The notes: generated by a model from the sequence alone, not told the origin. A stretch of 25,395 nt of DNA from CAYXDR01 sp046498185 (GCA_046498185.1 JAWOBE010000152.1:1-25395); one strand, 5' to 3'; numbered from the stretch's first letter, positions 1 through 7,404 are shown. A program made the numbers and translations.

Positions 1-403
1 CATCCGTCTCACCTGGATTGCTCAAATTGGCGGTGAAGGTGACGCCCTCGGCGTTTTCATCCACATCCTCAACACTCAGGCTCACCGTGGTGGTGTCGAT
101 GGTATCGGTGATTTGGGCCGTGGCCGTGGCGGCGCTGAAATCCACTGCCTCGAAATTGCCCCCGGTCACCTCGCTCACCGTGGCCGTGATGGTGTCCGGA
201 TCGATGTAGACGTCGGGATCGGCGGTGCTCACAAACAACGTCCCGGTGGTCTGCCCTGCGGGAATGGTAATGTCGCCGAGATCGGTGGCAATCGTCACAT
301 CGGTCTCGCCCGGATTGCTCAACGTGGCGGTAAAGGTGACGCCATCGGTATCCTCATCCACATCACCGGCAGCCATACTCACGGTGGTGGTATCAATGGT
401 ATC
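1..403 (-). repeat. 99-residue (297-bp) tandem Ig-like repeat units inside the adhesin
   Basis: One complete unit (403 down to 107) begins after DTID with TTTVSMAAGDVDEDTDGVTF and ends in ATAQITDTID. A second unit (106 down to 1, truncated by the edge) begins TTTVSLSVEDVDENAEGVTF. Equivalent bases are offset by exactly 297 bp, for example GTCTCRCC at 6 and 303. DNA identity is high but not perfect, so the array is not freshly duplicated. A more divergent related domain precedes them (about 407-690). More units probably lie beyond the left edge. Confidence 0.85.
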
Positions 404-1222
404 TTGAATCAACGTCTCGGTGGGCGTGGTGTCGTAAACAACATCATCGTAACCGCCGCCATCGGTGTTTTCTATGGCTGCGAAAACCGGACCCGCATCA
501 ATGTAGGGGTCGTCCGAAGGGGCGTCAATAGTCGTGCTGCCGGTGGTTTCACCCACGGGAATTTCAAGGGTCGAGCCATTGGTCAAGGTGATCACCAGCG
601 GAGACCCTGCCGGTGGATTGTCCACGGTGGCCGTGTAAATAATCTGACCCCCCTCATAGACGTCACCACCGGCCTCCAGAGTTACCGTAGCGATGTATGG
701 TGCGGGTTCCTCAGTACCTCCTTCTCCTTCCAGCGGTTCGACGGTCTCTCCCGGTCCGAGGCCGATGGTTTCCGCGCCGCTTTCCGGGACGACCTCGTCG
801 CCGGTCGGTTCGAAAACGACCGTGGGGTGGCCGCCGCCGCTGTCGGTCTCGCCGCCGGCGGCGGTGGGCTCAAGTTCAATATCTCCTTCCCCTTCAAGGA
901 GGGCCTGCTGTATTTCTTCCACTTCAGCGGTCGCTTCTGCAATTTCACCAGGCGTTACCGGCTGGAAGACATCCTCATCGATCACGATATCGCTCATCCG
1001 GCCGATGTCCAGATGGACCGGCGGAGGGCCTTCAAGTAAGATGGAAACGGTTCCGTCGTCCTCTGTCACTATGCGATCAAAAGCAAAAACAGGGCTGTTT
1101 ACCGTGAGGATCCTCACCGTTCCGTCGGGAGATATGGCCTTTACCTTTCCGTAGAGGATAAAAACTTTACCGACAACCTCATTCGCTCCTGAAGTCTGTA
1201 CACCTGATGTGTTTGCCATCAT
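1..1222 (-). CDS. LapA-like retention-module repeat adhesin (N-terminal part, runs off the left edge)
   Basis: Start of a very large surface adhesin, open to the window edge (about 407 codons visible). AAAAGGAG lies 5 nt before the ATG at 1222; a second ATG follows directly at 1219. Residues 1 to about 100 form a compact domain beginning MMANTSGVQTSG and containing GKVFILYGKVKAISPDGTVR, which I recognise as the retention module of LapA-type type-1-secreted adhesins. A helical stretch (EIAEATAEVEEIQQALLEG) and then TAAG at about residues 120-123 (854-865) follow. In LapA the periplasmic protease LapG cuts at such a motif just after the retention module, under c-di-GMP control by LapD. An acidic Gly/Glu/Pro linker and Ig-like repeats come next. 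There is no Sec signal peptide, as expected for type 1 secretion. LapD, LapG and the transporter are not in this window. Family assignment is fairly sure; total length and ligand are unknown. Confidence 0.85.
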   Translation of the reverse strand, partial: MMANTSGVQTSGANEVVGKVFILYGKVKAISPDGTVRILTVNSPVFAFDRIVTEDDGTVSILLEGPPPVHLDIGRMSDIVIDEDVFQPVTPGEIAEATAEVEEIQQALLEGEGDIELEPTAAGGETDSGGGHPTVVFEPTGDEVVPESGAETIGLGPGETVEPLEGEGGTEEPAPYIATVTLEAGGDVYEGGQIIYTATVDNPPAGSPLVITLTNGSTLEIPVGETTGSTTIDAPSDDPYIDAGPVFAAIENTDGGGYDDVVYDTTPTETLIQDTIDTTTVSMAAGDVDEDTDGVTFTATLSNPGETDVTIATDLGDITIPAGQTTGTLFVSTADPDVYIDPDTITATVSEVTGGNFEAVDFSAATATAQITDTIDTTTVSLSVEDVDENAEGVTFTANLSNPGETD

Positions 1223-1244
1223 CGAATCTCCTTTTAAAATTAAT

Positions 1245-1262
1245 AACTCCCATTTGGGAGTT
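1245..1262. promoter_or_regulatory. Perfect 8-2-8 inverted repeat upstream of the adhesin start
   Basis: AACTCCCATTTGGGAGTT is a perfect palindrome with 8-bp arms and a 2-bp centre, placed 22-40 nt upstream of the adhesin ATG in an AT-rich leader. The short centre favours a protein-binding operator over an RNA hairpin. The binding protein is unknown. Confidence 0.45.
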
Positions 1263-1323
1263 TTACGTAGTCATCTTTCTTATGTTGATAATGAACTTAG
1301 TGGCTTTCTTCCATCGTGTCTAT

Positions 1324-1337
1324 TGTACCTTGGTACA
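1324..1337. promoter_or_regulatory. Second small palindrome in the adhesin/regulator divergent gap
   Basis: TGTACCTTGGTACA has perfect 6-bp arms around TT. On the minus strand it overlaps a TACAAT hexamer that could be a -10 element for the adhesin gene, which would suit an operator. A core GGTACC recurs at 1408-1413. The arms are short and chance occurrence is possible. Confidence 0.25.
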
Positions 1338-1399
1338 GGTTCACGCAAATTTTCCGACCATCCTGGTATCCTTATGTTTACTGCGAAGACGTCTGCCAC

Positions 1400-1428
1400 T
1401 TGACCCTGGTACCGCTCGGTGTTAAAGT
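1400..1428 (+). promoter_or_regulatory. Candidate sigma-70 promoter for the XRE-cupin gene
   Basis: TTGACC at 1400-1405, a 17-bp spacer and TAAAGT at 1423-1428 lie about 70 nt upstream of the ATG at 1500. The -35 is good and the -10 matches 4 of 6 positions. Confidence 0.3.
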
Positions 1429-1499
1429 TAAAAAAATCAACAGTCTTCAGGCTTGATCCAGGGCCATGATTTTACAAAATCTTTTATCGGGGATCCGCG

Positions 1500-2183
1500 A
1501 TGACAGATATCAATGAAGAGGTTCCGCGCCGGGATGCATACGATGATTTCCTGGGCGATGTTGGCGATCACGGCCGAGACGAAGCTGATGTTCCCGGGCA
1601 AGCGGCTCATGGCAGCGATATCCCGGTGAACGTCGGCGCCCGGCTGAAGCAGGTCCGCGAGCAGCGTGGGTTGAGTCTTTCGGATATTTCGACCCGGACC
1701 GGCCTGGATGAAGTTTTCCTCGCGCAGGTGGAAGCGGGTGAAATTTCTCCTCCGCTCGGATCCGTGATCAAACTTTCGAAGGCGTTGGATATGAAGATTG
1801 GCTATTTCATTTCCGGTGAAGAGGATAAACCCTACACGATCGTCAGGGTGGATGATCGCAAGGTGGTTTCGCGTTACGAATCGGAGAAGAACAAGCAGTA
1901 TGGATATGAATACGAATCGCTCGCACCTCACAAAAAGAACCGCCACATGGATCCTTTCCTGGTGACCTTGAGCCCGGCGTCAACCGAACATGAAAGGTCG
2001 ACTCACGAGGGGCAGGAATTCATTTATGTGATCCGAGGGTCAATGGAGGTGCGCCTGGCCGACGAGGTACATGTCCTGGGCCCGCGTGACTGTATTTATT
2101 ATGACTCCACCGTTCCTCATCTGGTCAAATGCCACGGGAATGAAGAAACCAAGATCCTTGCCGTCCTTTACACGGAAAAATAG
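1500..2183 (+). CDS. XRE-family transcriptional regulator with C-terminal cupin domain
   Basis: Protein of 227 residues. After an acidic leader of about 42 residues, residues 43-105 form an XRE helix-turn-helix (GARLKQVREQRGLSLSDIS and following). Residues about 150-222 form a small cupin with H169, E173 and H207 at metal-site positions (THEGQEFIYVIRG; then VPHLVKCHG). HTH-cupin proteins usually sense a small ligand or metal and regulate a neighbouring metabolic gene. The start ATG at 1500 has only a weak purine stretch before it, so translation could begin somewhat later without losing the HTH. It is divergent from the adhesin and 44 bp upstream of the DUF1178 gene. Target genes cannot be deduced from sequence; the two palindromes in the divergent gap are possible sites. 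Confidence 0.85.
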   Translation: MTDINEEVPRRDAYDDFLGDVGDHGRDEADVPGQAAHGSDIPVNVGARLKQVREQRGLSLSDISTRTGLDEVFLAQVEAGEISPPLGSVIKLSKALDMKIGYFISGEEDKPYTIVRVDDRKVVSRYESEKNKQYGYEYESLAPHKKNRHMDPFLVTLSPASTEHERSTHEGQEFIYVIRGSMEVRLADEVHVLGPRDCIYYDSTVPHLVKCHGNEETKILAVLYTEK

Positions 2184-2227
2184 CATGGGATTCAGTTTTT
2201 ACCGGGATACAACGGAAGGAGTTGTTT

Positions 2228-2653
2228 ATGATTGTTTTTGAGCTTGAATGCGGTCAAGGCCACCGGTTCGAAGGGTGGTTTGACGACGCTGAAGCTTTTG
2301 AATTGCAGCTCAGCGGGGGTATGATTGTATGCCCCTATTGTGAAGATACCTACATCCGTAAAGTTATGTCTCCGGTGGCGGTCAAAAAATCAGCGTCCGG
2401 CACTTTTCCTCAGAAGACACAGGGAATCGATTATCATAGGCTCGCGACGGAGATGGTTAAGTATATGAAGGATAATTTTGAAGATGTCGGCACCGATTTT
2501 ACCGCCGAAGCGCTGAAAATGCATTACGGCGTAACCGAGAAGAAGAATATCCGGGGGTCGGCCACGGCCGAAGAAGAAGAAACCTTGAAAGAAGAAGGCA
2601 TTGAATTTCACAAGGTAATGGTTCCGAAGATCGAAGAGGACAAAACGAATTGA
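2228..2653 (+). CDS. DUF1178 family zinc-ribbon-like protein
   Basis: Protein of 141 residues. The N-terminus MIVFELECGQGHRFEGWF and the CPYC pair at 35-38 match the DUF1178 pattern (C8, H12, C35, C38 as likely zinc ligands). The C-terminal half keeps the family's sequence around ALKMHYGVTEKKNIRGSATA. GGAAGGAG at 2214-2221 sits 6 nt before the ATG at 2228, which decides this start over an in-frame TTG at 2222. It lies between the XRE-cupin gene and purH on the same strand. The molecular function of the family is unknown to me. Confidence 0.85.
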   Translation: MIVFELECGQGHRFEGWFDDAEAFELQLSGGMIVCPYCEDTYIRKVMSPVAVKKSASGTFPQKTQGIDYHRLATEMVKYMKDNFEDVGTDFTAEALKMHYGVTEKKNIRGSATAEEEETLKEEGIEFHKVMVPKIEEDKTN

Positions 2654-2710
2654 TATCGTTAATTTCTTTTCGGTACTTCCGGATATGTTATGAACTCAGG
2701 AGGCTGTTAG

Positions 2711-3307
2711 ATGGCGAAAATTAAAAAGGCGATTATCAGTGTTACCGATAAAACCGGCGTGGTCGAGTTCGCGCGGGAAATCTCGGCGATGGGCGTGGAT
2801 ATACTATCAACCGGCGGAACCGCCAAGGCTTTGCGCGAAGGAGGGGTGGAAGTCACCGATATTTCGGCTTACACAGGTTTTCCGGAAATGATGGACGGAC
2901 GCGTCAAGACCCTTCATCCGAAGGTTCACGGCGGTTTGCTGGGGCTTAGAGACAACCCCGAGCACAAACGTATGATGGATGAGCATGGGATAGCACCTAT
3001 AGATATGCTTGTCGTTAATCTTTATAGATTCGAAGATACCGTGGCCAAGGAAGGCGTGGGGCTGGAGGAGGCGATCGAGAATATCGATATCGGGGGCCCT
3101 GCTATGCTGAGGTCGTCGGCGAAAAATTTCAAATTCGTGACCGTGGTGGTCGATCCCGCCGATTACGGACCTGTGATTGATGAAATGAAGGCGTCGGGTG
3201 GAGAAACGTCTCTTTCGACCAGGTTCAGGCTCGCCCGAAAGGTTTTCGCCCTGACTCATCGATATGACGGTGCGATCAGTGACTATCTGAATTCTGTAGA
3301 TCTGTAG
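2711..3307 (+). CDS. purH: IMP cyclohydrolase (PurH N-terminal domain only)
   Basis: Protein of 198 residues that closes the purine ring of FAICAR to give IMP, the last step of de novo synthesis. It carries the MGS-like cyclohydrolase motifs: STGGTAK (33-39), GRVKTLHPKVHGG (63-75), VNLYRF (102-107) and ENIDIGGPAMLRSSAKN (123-139). The usual bifunctional PurH is over 500 residues with a C-terminal AICAR transformylase, which is absent. The frame ends cleanly at TAG and is followed by a terminator, so this is a natural single-domain protein, not a break. AGGAGG lies 7 nt before the ATG. A separate formyltransferase should exist elsewhere in the genome. Confidence 0.93.
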   Translation: MAKIKKAIISVTDKTGVVEFAREISAMGVDILSTGGTAKALREGGVEVTDISAYTGFPEMMDGRVKTLHPKVHGGLLGLRDNPEHKRMMDEHGIAPIDMLVVNLYRFEDTVAKEGVGLEEAIENIDIGGPAMLRSSAKNFKFVTVVVDPADYGPVIDEMKASGGETSLSTRFRLARKVFALTHRYDGAISDYLNSVDL

Positions 3308-3476
3308 AGTTTTCTTCGGTTCTGGTTTCTTTTTCCGGACAGGGCATGTTTTTGTGAACCAGCATGCCCTTTTTTGTGCATAAAACGGCTTGGAAGGTTC
3401 GGCAGCTGCCGGATCCGTCCAGAGCCTCTTCATCGGGCCATGCCGCGTATTTGCAGGTGTGATCGCAGAAATGCAC
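3276..3476 (-). CDS. Small cysteine-rich protein, possibly metal-binding (hypothetical)
   Basis: Predicted 66-residue protein starting MHFCDHTCKYAAWP. It has five cysteines (C4, C8, C25, C33, C46) with H2, H6 and H41 nearby, and a conserved-looking core LDGSGSCRTF. This pattern suggests a zinc or iron-sulfur site, but I cannot name a family. The GTG at 3476 is chosen because GGAGG lies 9 nt upstream; an in-frame GTG at 3524 would overlap the methyltransferase and lacks a ribosome site. It is last in the minus-strand pilT operon, 32 nt after the methyltransferase. Its 3' end overlaps the purH 3' end by 32 bp antisense, and codons 36-46 coincide with the purH terminator. It was judged real from the start signal and cysteine spacing. 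Confidence 0.6.
   Translation of the reverse strand: MHFCDHTCKYAAWPDEEALDGSGSCRTFQAVLCTKKGMLVHKNMPCPEKETRTEENSTDLQNSDSH
3341..3375 (+). terminator. Rho-independent terminator after purH
   Basis: AGGGCATG (3341-3348) pairs perfectly with CATGCCCT (3363-3370) around a 14-nt loop, followed by a T run to 3375. It sits 33 nt after the purH stop. The same bases are codons of the opposing small gene at 3276-3476. Confidence 0.8.
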
Positions 3477-3508
3477 CGGTTGTTTCCTCCGTTTCGGAAA
3501 AAGCGCTG

Positions 3509-4186
3509 TCAGGGTTTTATCCACGAAGCCAGCAAAAACGCGCCGGTTTCCGGCATCTTTTGCTGTTGGTTCATTTCTATTTCCCTGGCACGCTCCGGTT
3601 CTTCGTTTTTTTCGAAATGCACCGCGGTTTCACACCTGCATCCCACCGTGGTGAGAGCCATCATTTCCTGCGGGGACCTGAAATAGATTTTTTTGAAGAT
3701 GTCATGGCCTTTTTTGCCCGCTTCGGTGCGGCGGTGCGCCCAAGGGCTCAGGCTGTTCAATGTGGCCACGAGTACCGCCCCCCCCGATTTGGTAACCCGA
3801 AACAATTCCGCGACAGCGCTTTCAGCATCGTCGATGAATTCAATTGCGGTTACGGAAACGGCTTTGTCGAAAGACTCATCTGCGAAAGGAAGTGCGGTCA
3901 TATCACCTGCGACCGGGGTGAACCGGCGGCTGGAAAGTTTCCTTGCAGCGCGTGCAACCATTGGGTATGAAAGTTCCAGCCCCACGACATCAGCTCCGGC
4001 ATCCAAAAAATCCGCGGTGAATATGCCGGTTCCACATCCGGCGTCAAGAATCCTTTCTCCGGGTGCTGGTTCGAGGTGCTTCATCACCAGCCGGCCTTCG
4101 AATTCCTTTATAAGCCCGCCTATCGGCGTTTCGAACCATTTATCGTATTTTTCCGGCCACTCGTCGAAAATCTGTTTTTCTTTCAT
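3509..4186 (-). CDS. Class I SAM-dependent methyltransferase (UbiE/Methyltransf_11 type)
   Basis: Protein of 225 residues. Motif I ILDAGCGTG begins about residue 46, an acidic residue follows at the end of strand 2 (GADVVGLELS), and motif II AGDMTALPFADESFD lies near 93-107, the standard Rossmann methyltransferase layout. After the fold comes a lid-like region with LNSLSPWAHRR. The substrate is not evident. It starts 3 nt after the zinc-ribbon gene's stop, so the two are almost certainly cotranscribed with the pilT genes. Similar proteins act on quinones, lipids or small metabolites, and the neighbourhood does not discriminate. Confidence 0.85.
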   Translation of the reverse strand: MKEKQIFDEWPEKYDKWFETPIGGLIKEFEGRLVMKHLEPAPGERILDAGCGTGIFTADFLDAGADVVGLELSYPMVARAARKLSSRRFTPVAGDMTALPFADESFDKAVSVTAIEFIDDAESAVAELFRVTKSGGAVLVATLNSLSPWAHRRTEAGKKGHDIFKKIYFRSPQEMMALTTVGCRCETAVHFEKNEEPERAREIEMNQQQKMPETGAFLLASWIKP

Positions 4187-4189
4187 TTT

Positions 4190-4846
4190 TTATACTCTGC
4201 CTATTTCCACTAAAATTTCCAGGAAAATTTTATAGAACCTCTCGTTTTCCGCGATTGCAGTCTTTAAAATGGCGGCCAGTTTGTCAATGTCCTTTTCGTT
4301 TACAACCAGATTCGCACTGAATGAATAGGCCGTCATGTTGTCCTTGGTTTTGAATTTATGCCCGATCAACGTCAGAAACATCCTTCGTCGGATGCTCATC
4401 GACTGGCGGTTTATGTATTCGAGGATGGGGTTTTGGGCGGCGGGATGTCCATCGAAGCCGTCTGTAAGGAGCAGGAGGTCAAAATGATGGAATCGGAGCC
4501 TGCCGAAGGCCTCGGTAGTGCTTTCCACTTCAAGGCCCTGATAGCCCAGCGACTCTACGGCAGTCTTAAGCGCTTCGACATCGGATTTTTCCCCGGCCAT
4601 AACCATGGCCAGTTTTTTTCCTTCCTCGAAAGTGTCAGGCGCCAGGTAGTCTTGGTCATAATATTCTTTTTCGAATACTGCTTCATCCTCGAGTACGGTC
4701 GGTGTCTCTCCGGATTCCTGCTCATGGGGTTGGATAATTATCCTGTGTTTGCATTTCGGACAACTGATCGCCACACGACGGTTCGGTGGAAGCTTGTCGT
4801 CTGGGATATTAAAGCGCGTATTGCAGTTTTCGCAGGTTACTTCCAT
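4190..4846 (-). CDS. Zinc-ribbon (MJ0042-type) protein with receiver-like C-terminal domain
   Basis: Protein of 218 residues from the ATG at 4846, preceded by GGAG 6 nt upstream; an earlier in-frame ATG at 4864 lacks a ribosome site. The first 40 residues are a zinc ribbon of the MJ0042/zinc_ribbon_5 type: CENCNTRFNIPDDKLP, then CPKCKHRIII. A low-complexity acidic linker follows. Residues from about 80 onward resemble a degenerate CheY-like fold (LAMVMAGEKSDVEALKTAVE, then FDLLLLTDGF), without a clear phosphoacceptor set. Such N-terminal ribbons are common in deltaproteobacterial regulatory and motility proteins. It sits 33 nt after the pilU-like gene, suggesting a role in pilus control; this is inference. 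Confidence 0.75.
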   Translation of the reverse strand: MEVTCENCNTRFNIPDDKLPPNRRVAISCPKCKHRIIIQPHEQESGETPTVLEDEAVFEKEYYDQDYLAPDTFEEGKKLAMVMAGEKSDVEALKTAVESLGYQGLEVESTTEAFGRLRFHHFDLLLLTDGFDGHPAAQNPILEYINRQSMSIRRRMFLTLIGHKFKTKDNMTAYSFSANLVVNEKDIDKLAAILKTAIAENERFYKIFLEILVEIGRV

Positions 4847-4879
4847 CGATCGCTCCAATCTCATAATTCAAATGGACAA

Positions 4880-6046
4880 TCATCCCTGTTTCCCGTAGTT
4901 TTCATCTATGCTGAGACCTTCAATGCTCGTGGTTTTCTCTCCACGCGAGGCTTTAACTTGATCTATGGTGCGTCTTACGACAGCTCGGTGTGAAGCGTAG
5001 CTCAAGGCTGTATTCTCGTCTATTTCCCCTTGCTTGAAGAGATTGGAAATACATTGGTCGAAGGTCATCATGCCAAAGGCTTGGCTGGCTTCTATGATCT
5101 CATAAAATGTCTTGCCTTCAGTTTCTCCGTGCAGGATGGTGTCCTTGACCCTCATGTTTGTCCCCATGATCTCGAAGGCAGCTGCCCTTCCACCTTTCAA
5201 CTTTGGCAGCAGCCTCTGGCAAGCTATCCACCGGACCGTGTCGGCGAGTCGTATTCGAATCTGGTTTTCCTCCTGCTGTGAGAACATTCCTACGATTCTG
5301 TTTACGGTCTGGCCCGCATCCACCGTGTGAAGCGTACTTATCACGAGGTGGCCGGTTTCCGCCGCGGCAAGGCCTATTTCCACGGTTTCCCTGTCGCGCA
5401 TTTCTCCAACGACGATTACCTTCGGGGCCTGGCGTAGCGCGGCCCTTAATCCTGATGCAAAGGAGTCGAAATCGGCACCTAGTTCCCTTTGGTTGAAGGT
5501 CGCCACTTTCTGGGAGTGAACGAACTCCACCGGGTCCTCGAGAGTCACCACATGAATTGGTAGTGAATCGTTGATAGCATCGAGCATGGCGGCAATGGAC
5601 GTGGATTTTCCGCTTCCGGTAGCCCCGGTGACAAGGATGATTCCGTTTTTTTCTTCGATCATCCTGGAGAAAGCCATTGGAAGATTCAGCTCCTGGATTG
5701 TTGGAATTTTCTGGGCGAGCCGGCGCATTACCACAGAGTAGCTACCTTTCTGCGAGAATACATTCACCCTGAACCTGGCCTTATCTGACAGCTGGTAGCT
5801 GGAATCACAGGAACCCTCGGTCAGCAGTGTTCTCGTAAGCCGTCGATCTCCGTTCATCAGGTTGAGGGCGAGAATTTCGGTTTGAAACGGCGTAATTTTT
5901 TCGATGGGCGGTATCATGTCCACAGGCTTAAGCCGGCCGTAGGATTCCACCTGAAATGGCTTGCCCACCGTCATGTTGAGATCGGAGACGTCCTCCTGGG
6001 ATTCGAGCATTCTGGTCAGTATATGATCCACTTGTTGTTTTCTCAT
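4880..6046 (-). CDS. PilT/PilU-family type IV pilus retraction ATPase (second paralogue)
   Basis: Protein of 388 residues, a GspE/PilT superfamily hexameric ATPase. Walker A GATGSGKST is at 141-149, the Asp box TLEDPVEFVH at 168-177, Walker B IVVGEMRD at 211-218 and the His box TGHLVISTLHT at 231-241. The C-terminal AIRNLIRE motif typical of PilT is replaced by a diverged stretch (NMRVKDTILHGETEG). PilU- and PilT2-type proteins commonly diverge in this way, so it is probably an accessory retraction ATPase. It lies 38 nt downstream of pilT in the same operon. Confidence 0.88.
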   Translation of the reverse strand: MRKQQVDHILTRMLESQEDVSDLNMTVGKPFQVESYGRLKPVDMIPPIEKITPFQTEILALNLMNGDRRLTRTLLTEGSCDSSYQLSDKARFRVNVFSQKGSYSVVMRRLAQKIPTIQELNLPMAFSRMIEEKNGIILVTGATGSGKSTSIAAMLDAINDSLPIHVVTLEDPVEFVHSQKVATFNQRELGADFDSFASGLRAALRQAPKVIVVGEMRDRETVEIGLAAAETGHLVISTLHTVDAGQTVNRIVGMFSQQEENQIRIRLADTVRWIACQRLLPKLKGGRAAAFEIMGTNMRVKDTILHGETEGKTFYEIIEASQAFGMMTFDQCISNLFKQGEIDENTALSYASHRAVVRRTIDQVKASRGEKTTSIEGLSIDENYGKQG

Positions 6047-6084
6047 GCGTCCTCCAGTATGCGGGCCGACATTCTTCCTATATA

Positions 6085-7167
6085 TTATACCTCGGTGAAG
6101 TCGGAAGGCGGATTGTTGAGGAAACTCACAAATTTTGATTTTTCAACGGATTTTAAATACGCTTCCTCAGGGTTGATCATTTTTTTCTGGAGAAAGTTCA
6201 TGATTGCGTCGTCCAGGGTCTGCATCCCGTATTTTTTGCCGGTTTGGATCATGGAGGGTATCTGGAAGGTTTTTCCTTCGCGGATCAGATTGCGGATCGC
6301 CGGCGTGGCGATCATGATCTCGAGAGCTGCGCATCTGCCCTTTATGTCGATGCGTTTGAACAAATTTTGAGCGATCACCGCCCTCAGCGCGTCCGAAAGG
6401 GTGCTCCTCATCTGCTCCTGCTGGCTGACCGGGAAGACTTCAATGATTCTGTCCACCGTTTTCGCGGCGCTGCTCGTGTGAAGCGTTCCGAACACCAGGT
6501 GGCCTGTGGACGCCGCCTCCACTGCAAGAGCAATCGTTTCCAGATCACGCATTTCGCCTACCAGTATGATGTCCGGGTCCTCCCTGAGTGCCCCTCTCAA
6601 CGCCGCGGCGAAAGTCCTTGTGTGAAGCCCCACTTCCCTGTGGTTTACGATTGCCCGATTGCTTTTGTGAACGAATTCGATGGGGTCTTCTACCGTAATG
6701 ATATGATCCTTCCTCGTTTGATTGGCTTCATCTATTATTGCGGCAAGAGTGGTGGATTTGCCGCTGCCCGTAGGACCTGTTACGAGTACCAGCCCGCGTG
6801 GAAGACTGGCCAGTTTACGCACCACCGGGGGAAGCCCGAGTTTTTCACATGTAAGGATCGTGGAGGGGATTTGCCTGAAAACAGCGGCGACACCGTTTTG
6901 CTGCATAAAAAAATTAGCACGATAGCGGGCGAGCCCGGGAATTTCATAGGCAAAGTCAACGTCTCCGCTTTCTTCGAAAACCTTGATTTTATCTTCCGGG
7001 GCTATTTCATACAGCATGGCTTTAAGGCCGTCGGTTTCCAATTGACGGAATTTCACCCGCTCCAGCTCACCACGGATCCGCAGCACGGGCTGCTGGCCGG
7101 AAACCAGATGAAGGTCGGATGCGCCCTGTTCGTTCATCAGTTTGAAGAAAGCATCTATTTGTGCCAC
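6085..7167 (-). CDS. pilT: Type IV pilus twitching motility ATPase PilT
   Basis: Protein of 360 residues that powers pilus retraction at the inner-membrane base. It has an N-terminal MAQIDAFF...ASDLHL segment, Walker A GPTGSGKST (131-139), Asp box TVEDPIEFVH, Walker B ILVGEMRD (201-208), His box TGHLVFGTLHT (221-231) and the PilT-specific AIRNLIREGK near the C-terminus. The GTG at 7167 is preferred because GGAGAGG lies 6 nt upstream and the resulting N-terminus fits the family; a TTG at 7200 would add 11 unsupported residues. First gene of the leftward operon with the PilU-like ATPase, zinc-ribbon protein, methyltransferase and small Cys protein. Confidence 0.93.
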   Translation of the reverse strand: MAQIDAFFKLMNEQGASDLHLVSGQQPVLRIRGELERVKFRQLETDGLKAMLYEIAPEDKIKVFEESGDVDFAYEIPGLARYRANFFMQQNGVAAVFRQIPSTILTCEKLGLPPVVRKLASLPRGLVLVTGPTGSGKSTTLAAIIDEANQTRKDHIITVEDPIEFVHKSNRAIVNHREVGLHTRTFAAALRGALREDPDIILVGEMRDLETIALAVEAASTGHLVFGTLHTSSAAKTVDRIIEVFPVSQQEQMRSTLSDALRAVIAQNLFKRIDIKGRCAALEIMIATPAIRNLIREGKTFQIPSMIQTGKKYGMQTLDDAIMNFLQKKMINPEEAYLKSVEKSKFVSFLNNPPSDFTEV

Positions 7168-7256
7168 ACTATACCTCTCCGAGATGGTTGGTGGATTCAA
7201 ATGCCAAAAAGGCCTGCAAAAAGGGCAATATGGCTTGGTACAATTCGCACTGGAAC

Positions 7257-7284
7257 ATTATACATACTGAAGGGCTCCGTTCAA
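7257..7284 (-). promoter_or_regulatory. Sigma-70-type promoter for the pilT operon
   Basis: Reading the minus strand: TTGAAC (7284-7279), a 16-bp spacer, and a perfect TATAAT (7262-7257). The predicted start is near 7250, giving a leader of about 80 nt before the GTG at 7167. Confidence 0.6.
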
Positions 7285-7319
7285 CTCAATTTTTTACAGA
7301 TCCATCTTCATCACCGGTG

Positions 7320-7348
7320 TTGACAAGCGGCGAATGCGCTAGGATAAT
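7320..7348 (+). promoter_or_regulatory. Sigma-70-type promoter for the panB operon
   Basis: Consensus TTGACA at 7320-7325, a 17-bp spacer and GATAAT at 7343-7348. The expected start near 7355 leaves a leader of about 50 nt to panB. It is back-to-back with the pilT promoter, about 35 bp apart. Confidence 0.65.
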
Positions 7349-7404
7349 CGCGCAAAATTTTGATTCGATATGTTTTTCAAGCTTTTTACGGCGGGAGGAG
7401 GTAC

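Noticed and set aside
113..1039. Long plus-strand open frame of 308 codons opposite the adhesin
   Set aside because: Composition is a shadow of the Gly/Thr/Asp-rich repeat gene on the minus strand, and no start signal or family resemblance was seen.
1207..1425. Plus-strand hydrophobic frame in the divergent gap
   Set aside because: No ribosome site, no domain. It overlaps the adhesin start and the operator-like palindromes, and AT-rich promoter DNA easily gives such frames.
3374..3970. Plus-strand 198-codon frame antisense to the methyltransferase and small Cys gene
   Set aside because: The opposite strand holds clear methyltransferase motifs; this frame shows none.
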